64,000 nucleotides of DNA, from contig QLIY01000111.1 of NCBI GenBank assembly GCA_003260075.1, positions 62,001-126,000 of the forward strand, given 5' to 3'. Source of the stretch: Phallusia mammillata (Eukaryota; Chordata; Ascidiacea; Phlebobranchia; Ascidiidae). A model generated the notes under the pieces. The model was not told the origin of the DNA. It was given only the letters and a program-made list of their open reading frames with translations, and did no database searches. The position numbers were made by a program, and so were the translations under genes. Below are positions 38,801 to 47,937 of the stretch, piece after piece (position 1 is the first letter of the stretch; every line of letters starts with the position of its first letter).

Positions 38801-41427
38801 CGACCACCCACTTTAATCTCGCCTTGTAAACACAAACCGTAGTTGCTTAATCGTGATTAGGAGGGGTTTGGGAGTAAATAAACCGGGGGCAAAACGACTG
38901 ACGTCTGCGATTAAACGTTGCCAGTGAAATAACGATTTCGGCAGCTGCCAAACAAACCAAGATAAGAAATCTGGTGTGAGATTAGAAAGACCTCGTGTTA
39001 AGGAATTTATTATGCTTGAAAATGCGTTTGCAGAAACCAACGGAAAACTATTAAAAATTACACAGAAGTTTTCGTTAATATTGTCTGCTATTGTAGTTTA
39101 ACTTTGTCATAACTACCGTTGTTTCATTCTGAAACGTAAACATGTTTACGCTTTTAAACGCATTAGCTTATTATTTTGTTTTTATCCGCTTGCAATACAA
39201 ATGTACGCCTCACGTTTATCACGTTTTATCTTTTTCGTCATTCAGCTGTCATCGCCCAACCGATAGCCCAACCCAATATCTCGCTACCCCGTAAACAAAC
39301 TCGAAAACTCGATGGTTTTCCTACACACACATGACTGTTTGTGGATTGGTACATCACGATTTAAGTCCGTTTTAATGTACAGGTGCGCAAAGATGAAAAA
39401 TTCACACAGTTTATATGCTGCGTAACGACATTACATCTTATCGTCGAATAAACATTTACCCCCAAAATCAAGGCGTTTAAAAAATGCAGACTCACTTCCT
39501 GCAAAAATTCACCCGTTTTATATACGCAAAAACAGTTGAATTGTTAGTTCTTATATTAACACCATTGAAAATATGTTTGCTTTGAAAATTCGAACCGTTT
39601 GGCTAGTGATAGACTGATAGTCTTATCAGAAAACTCTCAGGTTACCATTTGCATATATCGGAGCTAACCGACAATTTCCGAAGCGGTAGTAGAACGTATA
39701 GGTGCATAATTGTTAATATTTCTATGCTGTTTGAAACTATGTTTCTCTGGTCAAAACTTTGAATATTTAGTTCATGGTAATCCATTTAAATACAATTAAA
39801 TCAATGTAAATATTTTGAAAAACTGATATTCAAATCTAGCCGTTTTTAAATTATGTTGTAATACCATCCATTACTCAAAGACCTAAACCTACCTAAAAAG
39901 ATGTACTATCCCTGTATTTCTAAACCATGCTACATCATCATAAAACTACTAAGATGTCAGTCTAAGTCATCTTGACATCTAACACCGTTTATCATCAATA
40001 CAAGTATGTAGTATAGTAACTTTTTAAGAATAAACCAGGGTAAAGAAATCACGTTCTAAATATCTGATTTACGCGTTAAGATCGTCGCGATACGACCAAT
40101 ATATTGCAGGGGGGGGGGACTGTATTTTCTAACCACGCTACATCATCATAAAACTACTAAGATGTCAGTCTAAGCCATCTTGACATCTAACACCGTTTAT
40201 CATCAATACAAGTATGAAGTGTAGTAAGTTTTCAAGAATAAACCAGGCCAAAGAAATCACGTTCTAAGTATCTGATTTACGCGTTAAGATCGTCGCGATA
40301 CGACCAATATATTGCATTGCGGTGCGTATCGCTTTGCAGGATCGGCGCTTCGTTCATTGGAATGCGAGATACCATCTCAATTCGAGTGGCGGACTTCGTA
40401 GGTGTTAATACTTTAGCATGGAGTGGGCAGATCGTGCCCTTATTTGGCAACTACTGCGCTGAAGTTGTATATGCTTTCGCCAGACTTGGACGAAAAATAG
40501 ACGTATAAGAATGTTTTCATGCTTTGAAGTTTTGCTGCGCGATTCTGAAGTATTAAAATAACGGAAATGTTATTAACGCAAAAAAGATTTTGCAACTATT
40601 GTGATTTACAACTGACAATTAATTTTAATCATGTCCATGTAAGATAAGAAAAATATTTGAAAGACAATTGTATTAAGGAATGAAATGAAAACAGCTTAAT
40701 AAGCCAAATTGAAATTTACTACATTCCAATTTTGCTTGTAAACTCCCCCAACATCAATAAAAAGTTCCTCGTAAAAAATTATAGCAAAACGCAAAAACGT
40801 GATCTAACACATGTTTTCGCCACAAACTAAAATTCCAACATGTTTTTGCTGATCTTCCACAAATTTCAACCCCTCTCACCCCTAAATCCGCGCACCCCTT
40901 GTCCGAACACGGGGAGGAATTAATCACTTCGCACCTTTATCAATCAGCCTTAGCCAGCGCGGCTTTGGCGAGCAGCTAAAAGGAGCATTGTTGTCGGTGG
41001 AAAGCTTGTTGCTCTAATTGAAAACCCGACTCTTGTTTTTGCAGAACCACAAGCGTGGTGTCATTCGTCAGCCCCCTTGTCCTGTCCGCTTGTTTCAGGC
41101 ATTCCTTTGACGTATATCGCGCTGGCGTGTTACTTCAAAGGGTGCTTCGAGACTAAGCTTTGCGGCTAAAGCTTGTTTAGAAAACTCGGGTTTAAGTAAA
41201 TAGCTCACGCGCTTTTTTGGAGTTCATTATCACCTTGCAATTTTTGATTGATGTGTTTAACACAGCTCAAGTCTTTGTGGTAGAAACACGATTTAAAATC
41301 CCAAACACTTGAAGCCCTACCCGTAATTGCACCCCCGGGACATGTACAAACATCTGCGGTAAATCGTCAACAAGTTTGTGGTCGGATCAACCGACGCGAC
41401 TCGATGTCGTCGAGACCACAATTTCCT

Positions 41428-41482
<55 letters not shown>

Positions 41483-41562
41483 AAAAAACATATGTAACTT
41501 AACTTACCACATAAGCAGATGAAAAGCAGCATGAGAGTCGGCAAAAACCGCTGTGACGTCAT
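18511..41562 (-). CDS. ROR: ROR-like receptor with predicted pseudokinase, copy B (complete gene, one exon broken by assembly)
   Basis: Paralogue of copy A. Coding exons in transcript order: 41562-41508, 30529-30409, 28065-27887, 26836-26794, 26514-26369, 26259-26069, 25609-25418, 24964-24844, 24557-24379, 23809-23687, 21900-21799, 21281-21120, 20738-20560, 20385-20256, a split exon (20091-20053 plus 19701-19626), 19345-19269 and 18832-18511. All junction phases agree apart from the gap in the split exon. The product is about 810 residues: signal peptide, Ig, ten-cysteine CRD, six-cysteine but divergent kringle, transmembrane segment, kinase-like domain about 415-690 and a short tail. It keeps the VAIK-type lysine (VVVK), the alpha-C glutamate and HRDVAARN, but DFG is LHG, so Mg-ATP catalysis is doubtful. 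Human ROR proteins are about 940 residues, mainly because their tails are longer. Confidence 0.9.
19269..19345 (-). CDS. ROR: ROR copy B: exon at the end of the kinase domain
   Basis: A 77-nt exon: [19 protein letters not shown] then DQIHMA, following the RPSFK end of the kinase fold (compare FKDIHVRLRSW in human ROR). Acceptor TTGCAG, donor GTTCGT. A second allele of the same exon is misplaced at 19956-20032. Confidence 0.8.
19626..19701 (-). CDS. ROR: ROR copy B: kinase C-lobe exon, 3' part (truncated by assembly join)
   Basis: Reads [14 protein letters not shown] then [10 protein letters not shown] up to donor GTGAAA. This is kinase subdomain XI, with the CW..xPxxRPxF motif and the invariant arginine. 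The exon runs directly into the G-run at 19702-19713 with no acceptor; its 5' part lies at 20053-20091. Confidence 0.85.
19714..20042. repeat. Misplaced allelic contig inserted inside a kinase exon
   Basis: This 329-bp block is bounded by G-runs 19702-19713 and 20043-20052. It duplicates about 19028-19377, including the exon at 19269-19345 (here 19956-20032, with GAC to GAA changing Asp to Glu). Because it sits between the two halves of one kinase exon, its placement must be an assembly error. Confidence 0.85.
20053..20091 (-). CDS. ROR: ROR copy B: kinase C-lobe exon, 5' part
   Basis: Thirteen codons, [13 protein letters not shown], after acceptor GTTTTCAG and in phase with the preceding exon. 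They align to VIEMVRKRQLLPC of human ROR1. The exon stops at the G-run 20043-20052 and is completed by 19701-19626; a base or more may be missing at the join. Confidence 0.85.
20256..20385 (-). CDS. ROR: ROR copy B: kinase exon with SPE and DVYSFG motifs
   Basis: A 130-nt exon: [18 protein letters not shown], then [20 protein letters not shown] and GYNNRE. It carries the APE-equivalent SPE and the structural aspartate of DVYSFG. Acceptor TTTCAAG, donor GTAACT; it continues in phase into VLEMISRRQ. Confidence 0.88.
20560..20738 (-). CDS. ROR: ROR copy B: catalytic-loop exon with LHG in place of DFG
   Basis: A 179-nt exon: [22 protein letters not shown], then [27 protein letters not shown] keeps the catalytic Asp and the Asn. 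In the next motif human ROR has KISDLGLSREIY, but this exon has [12 protein letters not shown], so the Mg-binding Asp is Leu. The YxxxYY tyrosines of the activation loop are present. Acceptor TTTACAG, donor GTGATA. Confidence 0.88.
20747..20956. repeat. Intronic allelic duplicate across an 11-G join
   Basis: Two copies of about 100 bp flank the G-run at 20847-20857, just upstream of the catalytic-loop exon. They differ by only a few bases. Confidence 0.75.
21120..21281 (-). CDS. ROR: ROR copy B: kinase hinge exon
   Basis: A 162-nt exon in phase 0/0: [33 protein letters not shown], then [13 protein letters not shown]. It aligns to the beta-4/5, hinge and alpha-D region of ROR (VCMLFEYINQGDLHEFLIMRS). 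The usual hinge sequence FEYI is FENP here. Acceptor GTTTAG, donor GTAGGA. Confidence 0.87.
21799..21900 (-). CDS. ROR: ROR copy B: kinase beta-3 lysine and alpha-C exon
   Basis: A 102-nt exon in phase 0/0: [20 protein letters not shown], then [18 protein letters not shown] holds the ATP-positioning lysine, and SEIEVL the alpha-C glutamate. ELHHPNIVCL is a ROR signature. Acceptor TTTCACAG, donor GTGAGA. Confidence 0.9.
21901..23686. other. ROR copy B intron with a 52-G gap
   Basis: A 1.8-kb intron. It holds a 52-G run at 22532-22583 without flanking duplication, probably a sized gap. A GC-richer stretch near 23340-23480 is open on both strands but matches no family I know. Confidence 0.6.
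23687..23809 (-). CDS. ROR: ROR copy B: kinase N-lobe start exon
   Basis: A 123-nt exon in phase 0/0, the same length as its copy A counterpart. [18 protein letters not shown] is followed by [10 protein letters not shown]. The nucleotide loop is GSSEFGKA rather than GxGxxGxV; human ROR also lacks the second glycine, so this alone is not diagnostic of loss of activity. Acceptor TCTGCAG, donor GTAAGT. Confidence 0.88.
23925..24499. repeat. Allelic duplicate covering part of the copy B transmembrane exon
   Basis: Two copies of about 280 bp flank ten G at 24205-24214. The left copy (to 24204) contains most of the transmembrane exon. It differs from the right copy at three clustered residues just inside the membrane (N, T and M for Q, S and I). 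Confidence 0.8.
24379..24557 (-). CDS. ROR: ROR copy B: transmembrane and juxtamembrane exon
   Basis: A 179-nt exon: SDDNDSTK stalk, a hydrophobic helix starting [19 protein letters not shown], then the stop-transfer KCRRQKHP. Same phases as copy A's 185-nt exon (phase 1 in, phase 0 out). Acceptor ATCACAG; the donor GTTTGT is weak but falls at the homologous position. Confidence 0.85.
24844..24964 (-). CDS. ROR: ROR copy B: second kringle exon
   Basis: A 121-nt exon, identical in length to copy A's: [28 protein letters not shown] and the last two kringle cysteines (ENCVVKPC). PELxGGHxxCR and PWC are conserved. Acceptor CCTTTAG, donor GTATGT. Confidence 0.9.
25418..25609 (-). CDS. ROR: ROR copy B: CRD end and divergent first kringle exon
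   Basis: A 192-nt exon in phase 0/0: [20 protein letters not shown], then [20 protein letters not shown] and SWPL. It aligns with copy A across both CRD cysteines, but the kringle core CYxxDGSDYRGT is replaced by [10 protein letters not shown], removing the DYRG motif. All six kringle cysteines are still present in the domain. Acceptor TTAAAG, donor GTGGGT. Confidence 0.85.
26069..26259 (-). CDS. ROR: ROR copy B: central Frizzled-CRD exon
   Basis: A 191-nt exon: [19 protein letters not shown], then [14 protein letters not shown]. Six CRD cysteines in the ROR pattern, with CHFAFPxC and LCRExCEIL close to human ROR (CHYAFPYC, LCRDECEIL). Acceptor TTGCAG, donor GTGAGT. Confidence 0.9.
26369..26514 (-). 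CDS. ROR: ROR copy B: N-terminal Frizzled-CRD exon
   Basis: A 146-nt exon: [17 protein letters not shown], then [19 protein letters not shown]. It has CRD cysteines 1 and 2 at the same spacing as copy A. Acceptor TTGCAG, donor GTAAGT. Confidence 0.85.
26794..26836 (-). CDS. ROR: ROR copy B: 43-nt linker micro-exon between Ig and CRD
   Basis: Encodes [13 protein letters not shown] between acceptor TGTGCAG and donor GTAAGT, in phase with both neighbours. Equivalent to copy A's 28-nt micro-exon (RPPTVKPI), with five more residues. Confidence 0.8.
27887..28065 (-). CDS. ROR: ROR copy B: C-terminal Ig-domain exon
   Basis: A 179-nt exon: [36 protein letters not shown], then [10 protein letters not shown]. 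It carries the second Ig cysteine and the YKDNR and SRLKI blocks shared with copy A. Acceptor ATTCAG, donor GTAAGT. Confidence 0.9.
28066..30408. other. ROR copy B intron within the Ig domain
   Basis: A 2.3-kb intron. It holds an allelic duplicate around ten G at 29430-29439 (copies 29341-29429 and 29440-29541) and a 33-G run at 29934-29966. An open frame at 28257-28589 (minus) is unrecognised and unsupported. Confidence 0.6.
30409..30529 (-). CDS. ROR: ROR copy B: N-terminal Ig-domain exon
   Basis: A 121-nt exon: [18 protein letters not shown], then [17 protein letters not shown] with the first Ig cysteine, ending in the split tryptophan codon (TG|G). CKVEG is shared with copy A. Acceptor TTTGCAG, donor GTAAGC. 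Confidence 0.85.
31417..31833 (-). mobile_element. Possible tRNA-derived SINE-like repeat
   Basis: Read on the minus strand, a box-A-like TGGCAGTGGAGAAAGG (about 31828) is followed some 60 nt later by a box-B-like GGTTCAAACCCC (about 31760). The two ends of the segment carry related CACTGGCAGTGG and CACTGCCAGTGG motifs. No poly(A) tail or target duplication was found, and no second copy exists in the window, so the call is tentative. Confidence 0.35.
32813..32897. other. 85-G run, probable sized assembly gap
   Basis: An unbroken G-run with unrelated flanks. Same interpretation as the 96-G run at 15664-15759. Confidence 0.75.
39912..40315. repeat. Allelic duplicate across a 10-G join
   Basis: Positions 39912-40108 recur at 40119-40315 with scattered substitutions. 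The G-run is at 40109-40118. Confidence 0.75.
41430..41481. other. 52-G run beside the copy B start exon
   Basis: A probable sized gap that ends 26 nt from the first exon of copy B. No flanking duplication. Confidence 0.75.
41508..41562 (-). CDS. ROR: ROR copy B: signal-peptide exon with start codon
   Basis: ATG at 41562-41560 opens [18 protein letters not shown], a typical signal peptide, then one G before donor GTAAGT. That phase joins the Ig exon at 30529 to give Gly-Lys-Gln. An in-frame ATG 13 codons upstream (41601) is less likely because it would bury the hydrophobic core. The first codons overlap a TGACGTCA palindrome (41554-41561). Confidence 0.72.
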
Positions 41563-44500
41563 ATTTGGCGTCCTAGAAAATCCTTCCCGAAAAAATTCCA
41601 ACGTTTGTGTAGCTGTAAACTTTATCCCACCAAGCTTCGTTTATTGGTCGTTTTACCAGTTTTTACGACGTTTTCTGATCAATAATGTTTTTAACGTCAA
41701 CGTTTTACAATCACTGCATTTTTAAAGCTCTGTATGAACAACAAGCACATCCTTAGCTAAGGCAACTCTTTTGAAAGTCTTTATGTCACGAAATGTTAGG
41801 GCTTAATAGGCATTTATTACAAATCGTAAAAACATATTTTTTCATCTCCACAACATTGGCCTGATTTTCGCAACAAGCACAGCAATGCAACTTTAGAACA
41901 ATATGTCCAAAGGTATTTTCAGAACTGCCCATTGAGCAAATAACTCATTTATATCGCTTGAATATGAACTAACACCATCGGTTGTTGCTGTGTTTCCAAC
42001 CATTACCTTGACCTTAACAAACTCGGAAATTACGATGTAAATTTTTATAATTTTGAACTTAATCCTTCAACTAAAGTCTATAATTTGAAACTTAATTCTT
42101 GAACTAAAGTTCATGTAATTGTAATCGTTATTACATTACACAACTCAGCTCAAGTTTTATATGCATTGATTCTGTTTTATTCTGTTCCAAGTTTCTTAAA
42201 TCATCCACCACATACAACTTTACAAATATACAAACTGCTTTGTTGCTACCTGAATGCAGACACTCCTGAACGAAATTAAACTTAGCGCCGAACAGGTCGA
42301 CGTCGAAATAGCAACTGCTGGTCGATCTGGTGCTTCGATCCGCTTAAGAGCTGCCCGCGCGTTTTACCCCCACCAGACTCGCAAGAAGGTCAACACAGTC
42401 TTCGGTCTCGCGCTCTTCGCCATCATCAGCAACATCAACATTATCATTGCCGGCTGCCGAGCGCCGTGCGGGCAATCGCATTGAGCGCCATGAGTCAACA
42501 TGTACTGATTGCGCTGTACAAACATGCACAGCATTGTCTTCCGTGTCGCGCCACAACTGGACAATGCCGTACCTCGCGTCGTGCTGCGTTTGTTTTGGCA
42601 AATTAGTGCCACTTACAAGCTATTAAACGACAGTCGACGTGCGATCTTCTAATGCAGCGGCGAGTTTGGATTATCTTACCTTGCTCGCATTGGATATCAA
42701 TTCCAAACAGACTGGTTTTAGTTGTTTTTCGCCCCGAAAGCGCCTCCAAGTCGCATAGTGTATTGCTTATCTAAATAGTAGATAATCAAGAAACTCAGTG
42801 ATCGTTGACATTAACATGCTTACTATTAGAGTGACAGATCCTGGAAGCATTTGTAGTTGCTTATCTTTAACTGTGTAAATTTGGTGATTGTGTATTTATG
42901 AACTGAGCTTCTAATCTATCACATATACTTTTGTTGCAACATTTATTGCAAAGCTGATATTGTTTTTTTTTGGCAAATTTTGTTGCACAAATTGTACTGC
43001 ATTGCAAAACATTCCACAACTAATTTCCTTGGAATGGTTTACGTTTAGAGACCCCATGCATATACCTAATACATATACTACCTAATAAATTCGTAACTTT
43101 TTACTAAATAGTACAAAATCACGACAACTTTGTTTTAGTAAAAAATCAGCAGCAAGATACATAAAGTAATGCATAATACAAGAATAATTGCTGTGAAAAA
43201 AAATAATTGGAAGCTTTTATGGTTTTCCCACTATTCGGCAGTGCATTATGACGCAACAGTGCTTTGTAATCACGTGCGTAAGGGCGTTGCAACTCGCAAT
43301 TGCATGAGCATTACCTACTTTAGTGTTCGCTAATATTCAAAGTAATCCAGAAATTAGTGAAATTGCAGCCGGAAGTTACACGTCTCCTAGAACATCTTAC
43401 TAATACATTTCTGTAACGATTATAAAAGGAATTCTTAGAAGACACTGCACTTAAAAGTTCACAACAAATATTATTTTGGGCTGAAAAAATGCTAGTATCT
43501 TTCGTTAGGAAAAAGATTAACAAATGCCACAACCTACCATACATTTACCCTAAGTAACTGTCAATTTTGTCAAAATGCACTGTGGTTTAAATCATTTTTT
43601 TGTTATTTTCTGTTTCTTTTTTTACCATCAATGCCAGTATAGGACAGACAGGTCTTCATATCTGATTGATTCGTTGCCCCATACTTACCACCACACATAA
43701 TGCATTAATTTGTAAGTTACAACAAAACGGAGTTTACTAAACAAGCCATTCATGTAGTGTTTGCCAATAACACCTCTCCTTGTGCAGTTAAGCGTGACGA
43801 CCAGTTCTAAAGTCACAAGTTTGTATTGCACTCGGCGCCAATTGGACGAAATCGCAGTTGTGAAAATACACGTAACAATGCCGAGAGGTGGTTACGTGAT
43901 ATACGATTAGTGTTACGTCACAAACAGGTTCATTGTGACGTTGCAATGCGAGATGATGATTGAGAAACAAGACCACACGCAAGAATTTGTAAGGAATTTT
44001 CCGGTAATTTTAGTAGCTTGAAACCAAGGATTGCTTTAAAATAGAAATGCTGAAATATTTGTGCCAAAATGCTTCAAATGTTTCGAAAATGCAACGAACT
44101 AACTAACGAACATTTACTTGCATTTATATATGGTTTTTAAATTTATTATTAATAGTTAAATCTGATTTATTAAACAGAAATAAAACATACCTTATTGATA
44201 ACCTGCAAAACAATGTGCATAGAAGACACTGCCTTTGTCGCTTAGCGTGATAAGAAGGCTCCAACTGGGACCCAACATTTCCACTTAAAGTTCAACAGAC
44301 TTCCTTTCAAAATTCCTAGACTTGATCTATGTGCAAATATTTCCAGCGAAATCCGTGCCAGCAGAGGCTTCTCGCCTTGCGCTATCTCCGCGTGCAATCA
44401 GCCTCTCTCGTCTGCCCAGGTGTGCGGGATCTTATCTATAATGGAAACAACAAGACCCAGGCGAAATGAGGCACAAAGGTGGGGCTTATTTAGGGGTCTC

Positions 44501-46826
44501 ACCCCTGGTTGGGGTCGTTGGCATCGCCACCCGCCGTTACGTCACAGGTTGATAGCGTCACACCAGTGATTGTGACGTCATAATAAAACCTGACAGTGAA
44601 TTTTGGGTGTTGGTAGAGATGAGTGGATTTTGTTGGGGCGGCAACGAAGTAACAATGTAAACAATAAACAAACGGGGACCTGTTGGGGCGTTTTGAGGGA
44701 TGGGTTGGGGCAAGTCAAAATATTTTTCGGTAATGACTTTGAATTCGGACTTGAAAGTTTGGGGAGTTTGGAAAAGTTTGTATTTGAACAAGTTTGAGAC
44801 AAGTTAACAAAGTCTAAATTTTGATGGTATGCATAACTATAACTCGTTTTCATGTTTAATTACTTCAGTTATTGATTTTTTTGTTCGGCCCACGATCAAC
44901 ATATAATATTACAAGTGCAGGACGAACTAGTTAGCAAATCATTATAGGCAAGAACTTTGACTCAAAACAAAATATTTTACACTTACAACGTCAGCGTCCA
45001 ATTAGAGGCGCACCCGCCGCATGCCAGCTCTTAAAATTTCAAGTACTTTCATATTCTTCCGCGAATTCCTGAGTGTCGCTTTCCCACGGTCTTTGAATCG
45101 GCCCACGACGCGCCCCCTAAACCCCCCGTAACAAAACATCCCACCCCCAACAAACCATCAAACCCCAATTATTGACCCCAAAGAAAAGTGCCCCACGATT
45201 TGGGACTTTCCCAATATTTAGAAATTTATCGAAAATGATTTTTCTGGCCTTATTGAGGTTTATGGTTTGGTCAACAACATTCGGTGGCATATTATTTTCA
45301 AATAATTTTTGATTTCTAAATTACTTTTTTGCAGTTTATGGTTTGAAAATGCTACGTAAATTGTAAAAGCTTTTTAGAATCTGAATTGGTGTTCACTTTA
45401 TTTAGATGAGAATTCAATTATATACTATTTTACAATCGTTGTTGCACAAACTTGTCTTTAGAATAGCTTTTTTCCATGAGTGCGCAAATATATAAAAAAA
45501 AAACTGTTGTTTGAGACTAGGTGTTTACAGGTAAAATGACAGAGAATCAAAGCACCAGACTAAAAATCCAAGCAAAATCCTGGAAAAATGTTTTGCCCTA
45601 AAAACTAGTTTGGGGTAAAACTGAGAATAGAAAATGATAGGTGAGGTAAGCCTACGGAATTGCAATTGTCTCTATTCATGTCCTTTGATCGCCTATCATG
45701 TGCTAAATTTTAATAAGACATAGTATGGAAAGGAAGAGTGAACGCATGGGTGTGGTTTAAATGAAAATAAAAATCCAAAACGGAAAGAATAAAGTGTTGG
45801 AAAGGAGACAAAACACAATAAAGACGTATATTTGTTTTCTTTGCGCACCTATATTTTTTCCTTTCTCACACAGTAAATTTCAAGAATTATGCAACCAAGC
45901 GAATTCCAAAAGTGCCCCGCCCCTTTTTCACTGCCTCTCCTACTTTTAATTTTAACCTCCATGACCTTACCTCTATAGGTTGAACCTTGCGTGTCAAATT
46001 AACGAAATCACGGAAACCCAGATTTTGTCCGTTAACTTGCCTCGTTAATAACCAATAGCGGTTAGACGGTGAGGCACCAGCAAAGTTGAACCTGATTCTT
46101 CTAATTGCAACCCTTACAGCGGCCTGACTGATGTGTTGGCGACGCCCCGTTACTTAACACCGACAAGAGCTGATTTTGAGGCTGCAAACGTATGTTTTAA
46201 TGAGAAATAGAGAAGGGGATAAGGCAGATGGCCGCGCAGCTTGGATAATTAGCATTTGTGGATGTGGTGTGATGTTTGATGTGGTTGTGTTGTATGTCGT
46301 GTGAAAGTTGTTGTTTGGCATTCTAGTATGTTCTCCAAACGTGCGATTAGTATTGTGTACGACTGGGAATGTCTACGTTGTCTGGAATCATTTTTTGTGC
46401 GTCAGGAATTACAGAATTGCAATTTAAACGCCTATGAAATCTCCCCGATTTAGTGCATAAAGATGCGAAAAGTATTTGACCGACAAAAGTCACAAACACA
46501 CTAAAACTCATGTTTGTATATTATATTGCCGATAATAGATTTATAAGCGCAATTAGTTGATACCCTTTGTCTTCATTTTACAATTACAAGTTTGTTTTTG
46601 TTCATATTACTTTCGGCCAGTGATGTAATGTCGCTTACTAAATATGACGTGACCAAAACATGAAACAAGTCGCGTATAAAAATCATCACGTTTTTGTCGC
46701 TAGCTAATTAAGTGTTTAATCAACGACGACCTAACGTTTGAACTCATTCAACAAACACTTGAATCTTTCCACGTTTTTCAAGCCAACATCGACATGAAAG
46801 TATTCCAGAACAAGCTCAGTATGACG

Positions 46827-47528
46827 CAATCATGAGTACTGTGACGTCACCATACTGAGAAGCGATCACGAAGCTAGGACAATGAGGGGAAATAATTGCT
46901 CCCGAATTACTGANATGAGTACTGTGACGTCACCGTGTTGAGAAGCGATCACGAAGCTAGGTCAATGAAGGGAAGTAATTGCCCCCGAATTACTGATTGT
47001 TCGTGTGTTGTTATTGAGAATACGTTAGGAGATTATAGAAATTAAAATCTGCATTTAAAGCCTAGAAAATCATACAGAAAACTTCGTATTGTTTAAATTC
47101 GGATTAGTTTGTTTTTTTGGGCATTTTTGTTGACTTTTACCAAATATTTTGCATTGCCATGTTTCATTGACCCCAATGTTCACACGCGAACAAGTGTTTG
47201 TTTATTTGTGTTGCGGGGGGGGGGCATGAGTACTGTGACGTCACCATACTGAGAAGCGATCACGAAGCTAGGACAATGAGGGGAAATAATTGCTCCCGAA
47301 TTACTGATTGTTCGTGTGTTGTTATTGAGAATACGTTAGGAGATTACGGAAATTATAATCTGCATTTAAAAGCTTAGGAAATAGTACAGAAAACTTTGTA
47401 TTAGTTAAAATCGGATTAGTTTGTTTTTTGGAGGGCATTTTTGTTGACTTTTACCAAATATTTTGCATTGCCATGTTTCGTTGACCCCAATGTTCACACG
47501 CGAACAAGTGTTTGTTTATTTGTGTTGC
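46827..47528. repeat. Three-fold allelic block joined by an N and a 10-G run
   Basis: The segment beginning CATGAGTACTGTGACGTCAC appears at 46827-46913, again from 46915 after a single N (46914), and again from 47225 after ten G (47215-47224). The first and third are nearly identical. Each copy carries a TGACGTCA site. Confidence 0.75.
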
Positions 47529-47937
47529 CACAACTTCAAGTGTTTGTCAAACACTGACATTTGCTTTTCTACTTGGCAATCTGCTATTTCAATCCTTTGG
47601 TGTTGTTTGCACGAATAGTTAAATTGAGATTAGTCAAACAGAAAACAGACCGAAATATATTTTACAATTTAAATTTCCATTTTGTTGACCACTTTAGGTG
47701 AACGTAAAACACCCTATGTTGCATGATGGGGGGGGGGGCAACTTCAAGTGTTTGTCAAACACTGATATTTGCTTTTCTACTTGACACTCTGCTATTTCAA
47801 TCCTTTGGTGTTATTTGCACGGATAGTTAAATTGAGATTTGTCAAACAGAAAACAGACCGAAATATATTTTACAATTTAAATTTCCCTTTTGTTGACCAC
47901 TTTAGGTGAACGTAAAACACCCTATGTTGCATGATGA
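47529..47937. repeat. Allelic duplicate across an 11-G join
   Basis: Copies 47529-47727 and 47739-47937 differ by a few substitutions. The G-run is at 47728-47738. Confidence 0.75.

Larger units (their letters stand above)
30530..41507. other. ROR copy B intron 1
   Basis: An 11-kb intron between the signal-peptide exon and the Ig exon. It contains runs of 85 G (32813-32897) and 52 G (41430-41481), an allelic duplicate at 39912-40315 and a possible tRNA-derived repeat near 31417-31833. No nested gene is supported on either strand. Confidence 0.6.

Noticed and set aside
41317..41601. 94-codon minus frame including a proline run
   Set aside because: Only 41508-41562 is real (signal-peptide exon); the rest is intron and a 52-G gap.
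42254..42612. Overlapping frames in a CpG-rich patch upstream of copy B
   Set aside because: Open on both strands with low-complexity Ile/Asn and Asp/Val runs and no motif; composition alone explains them.
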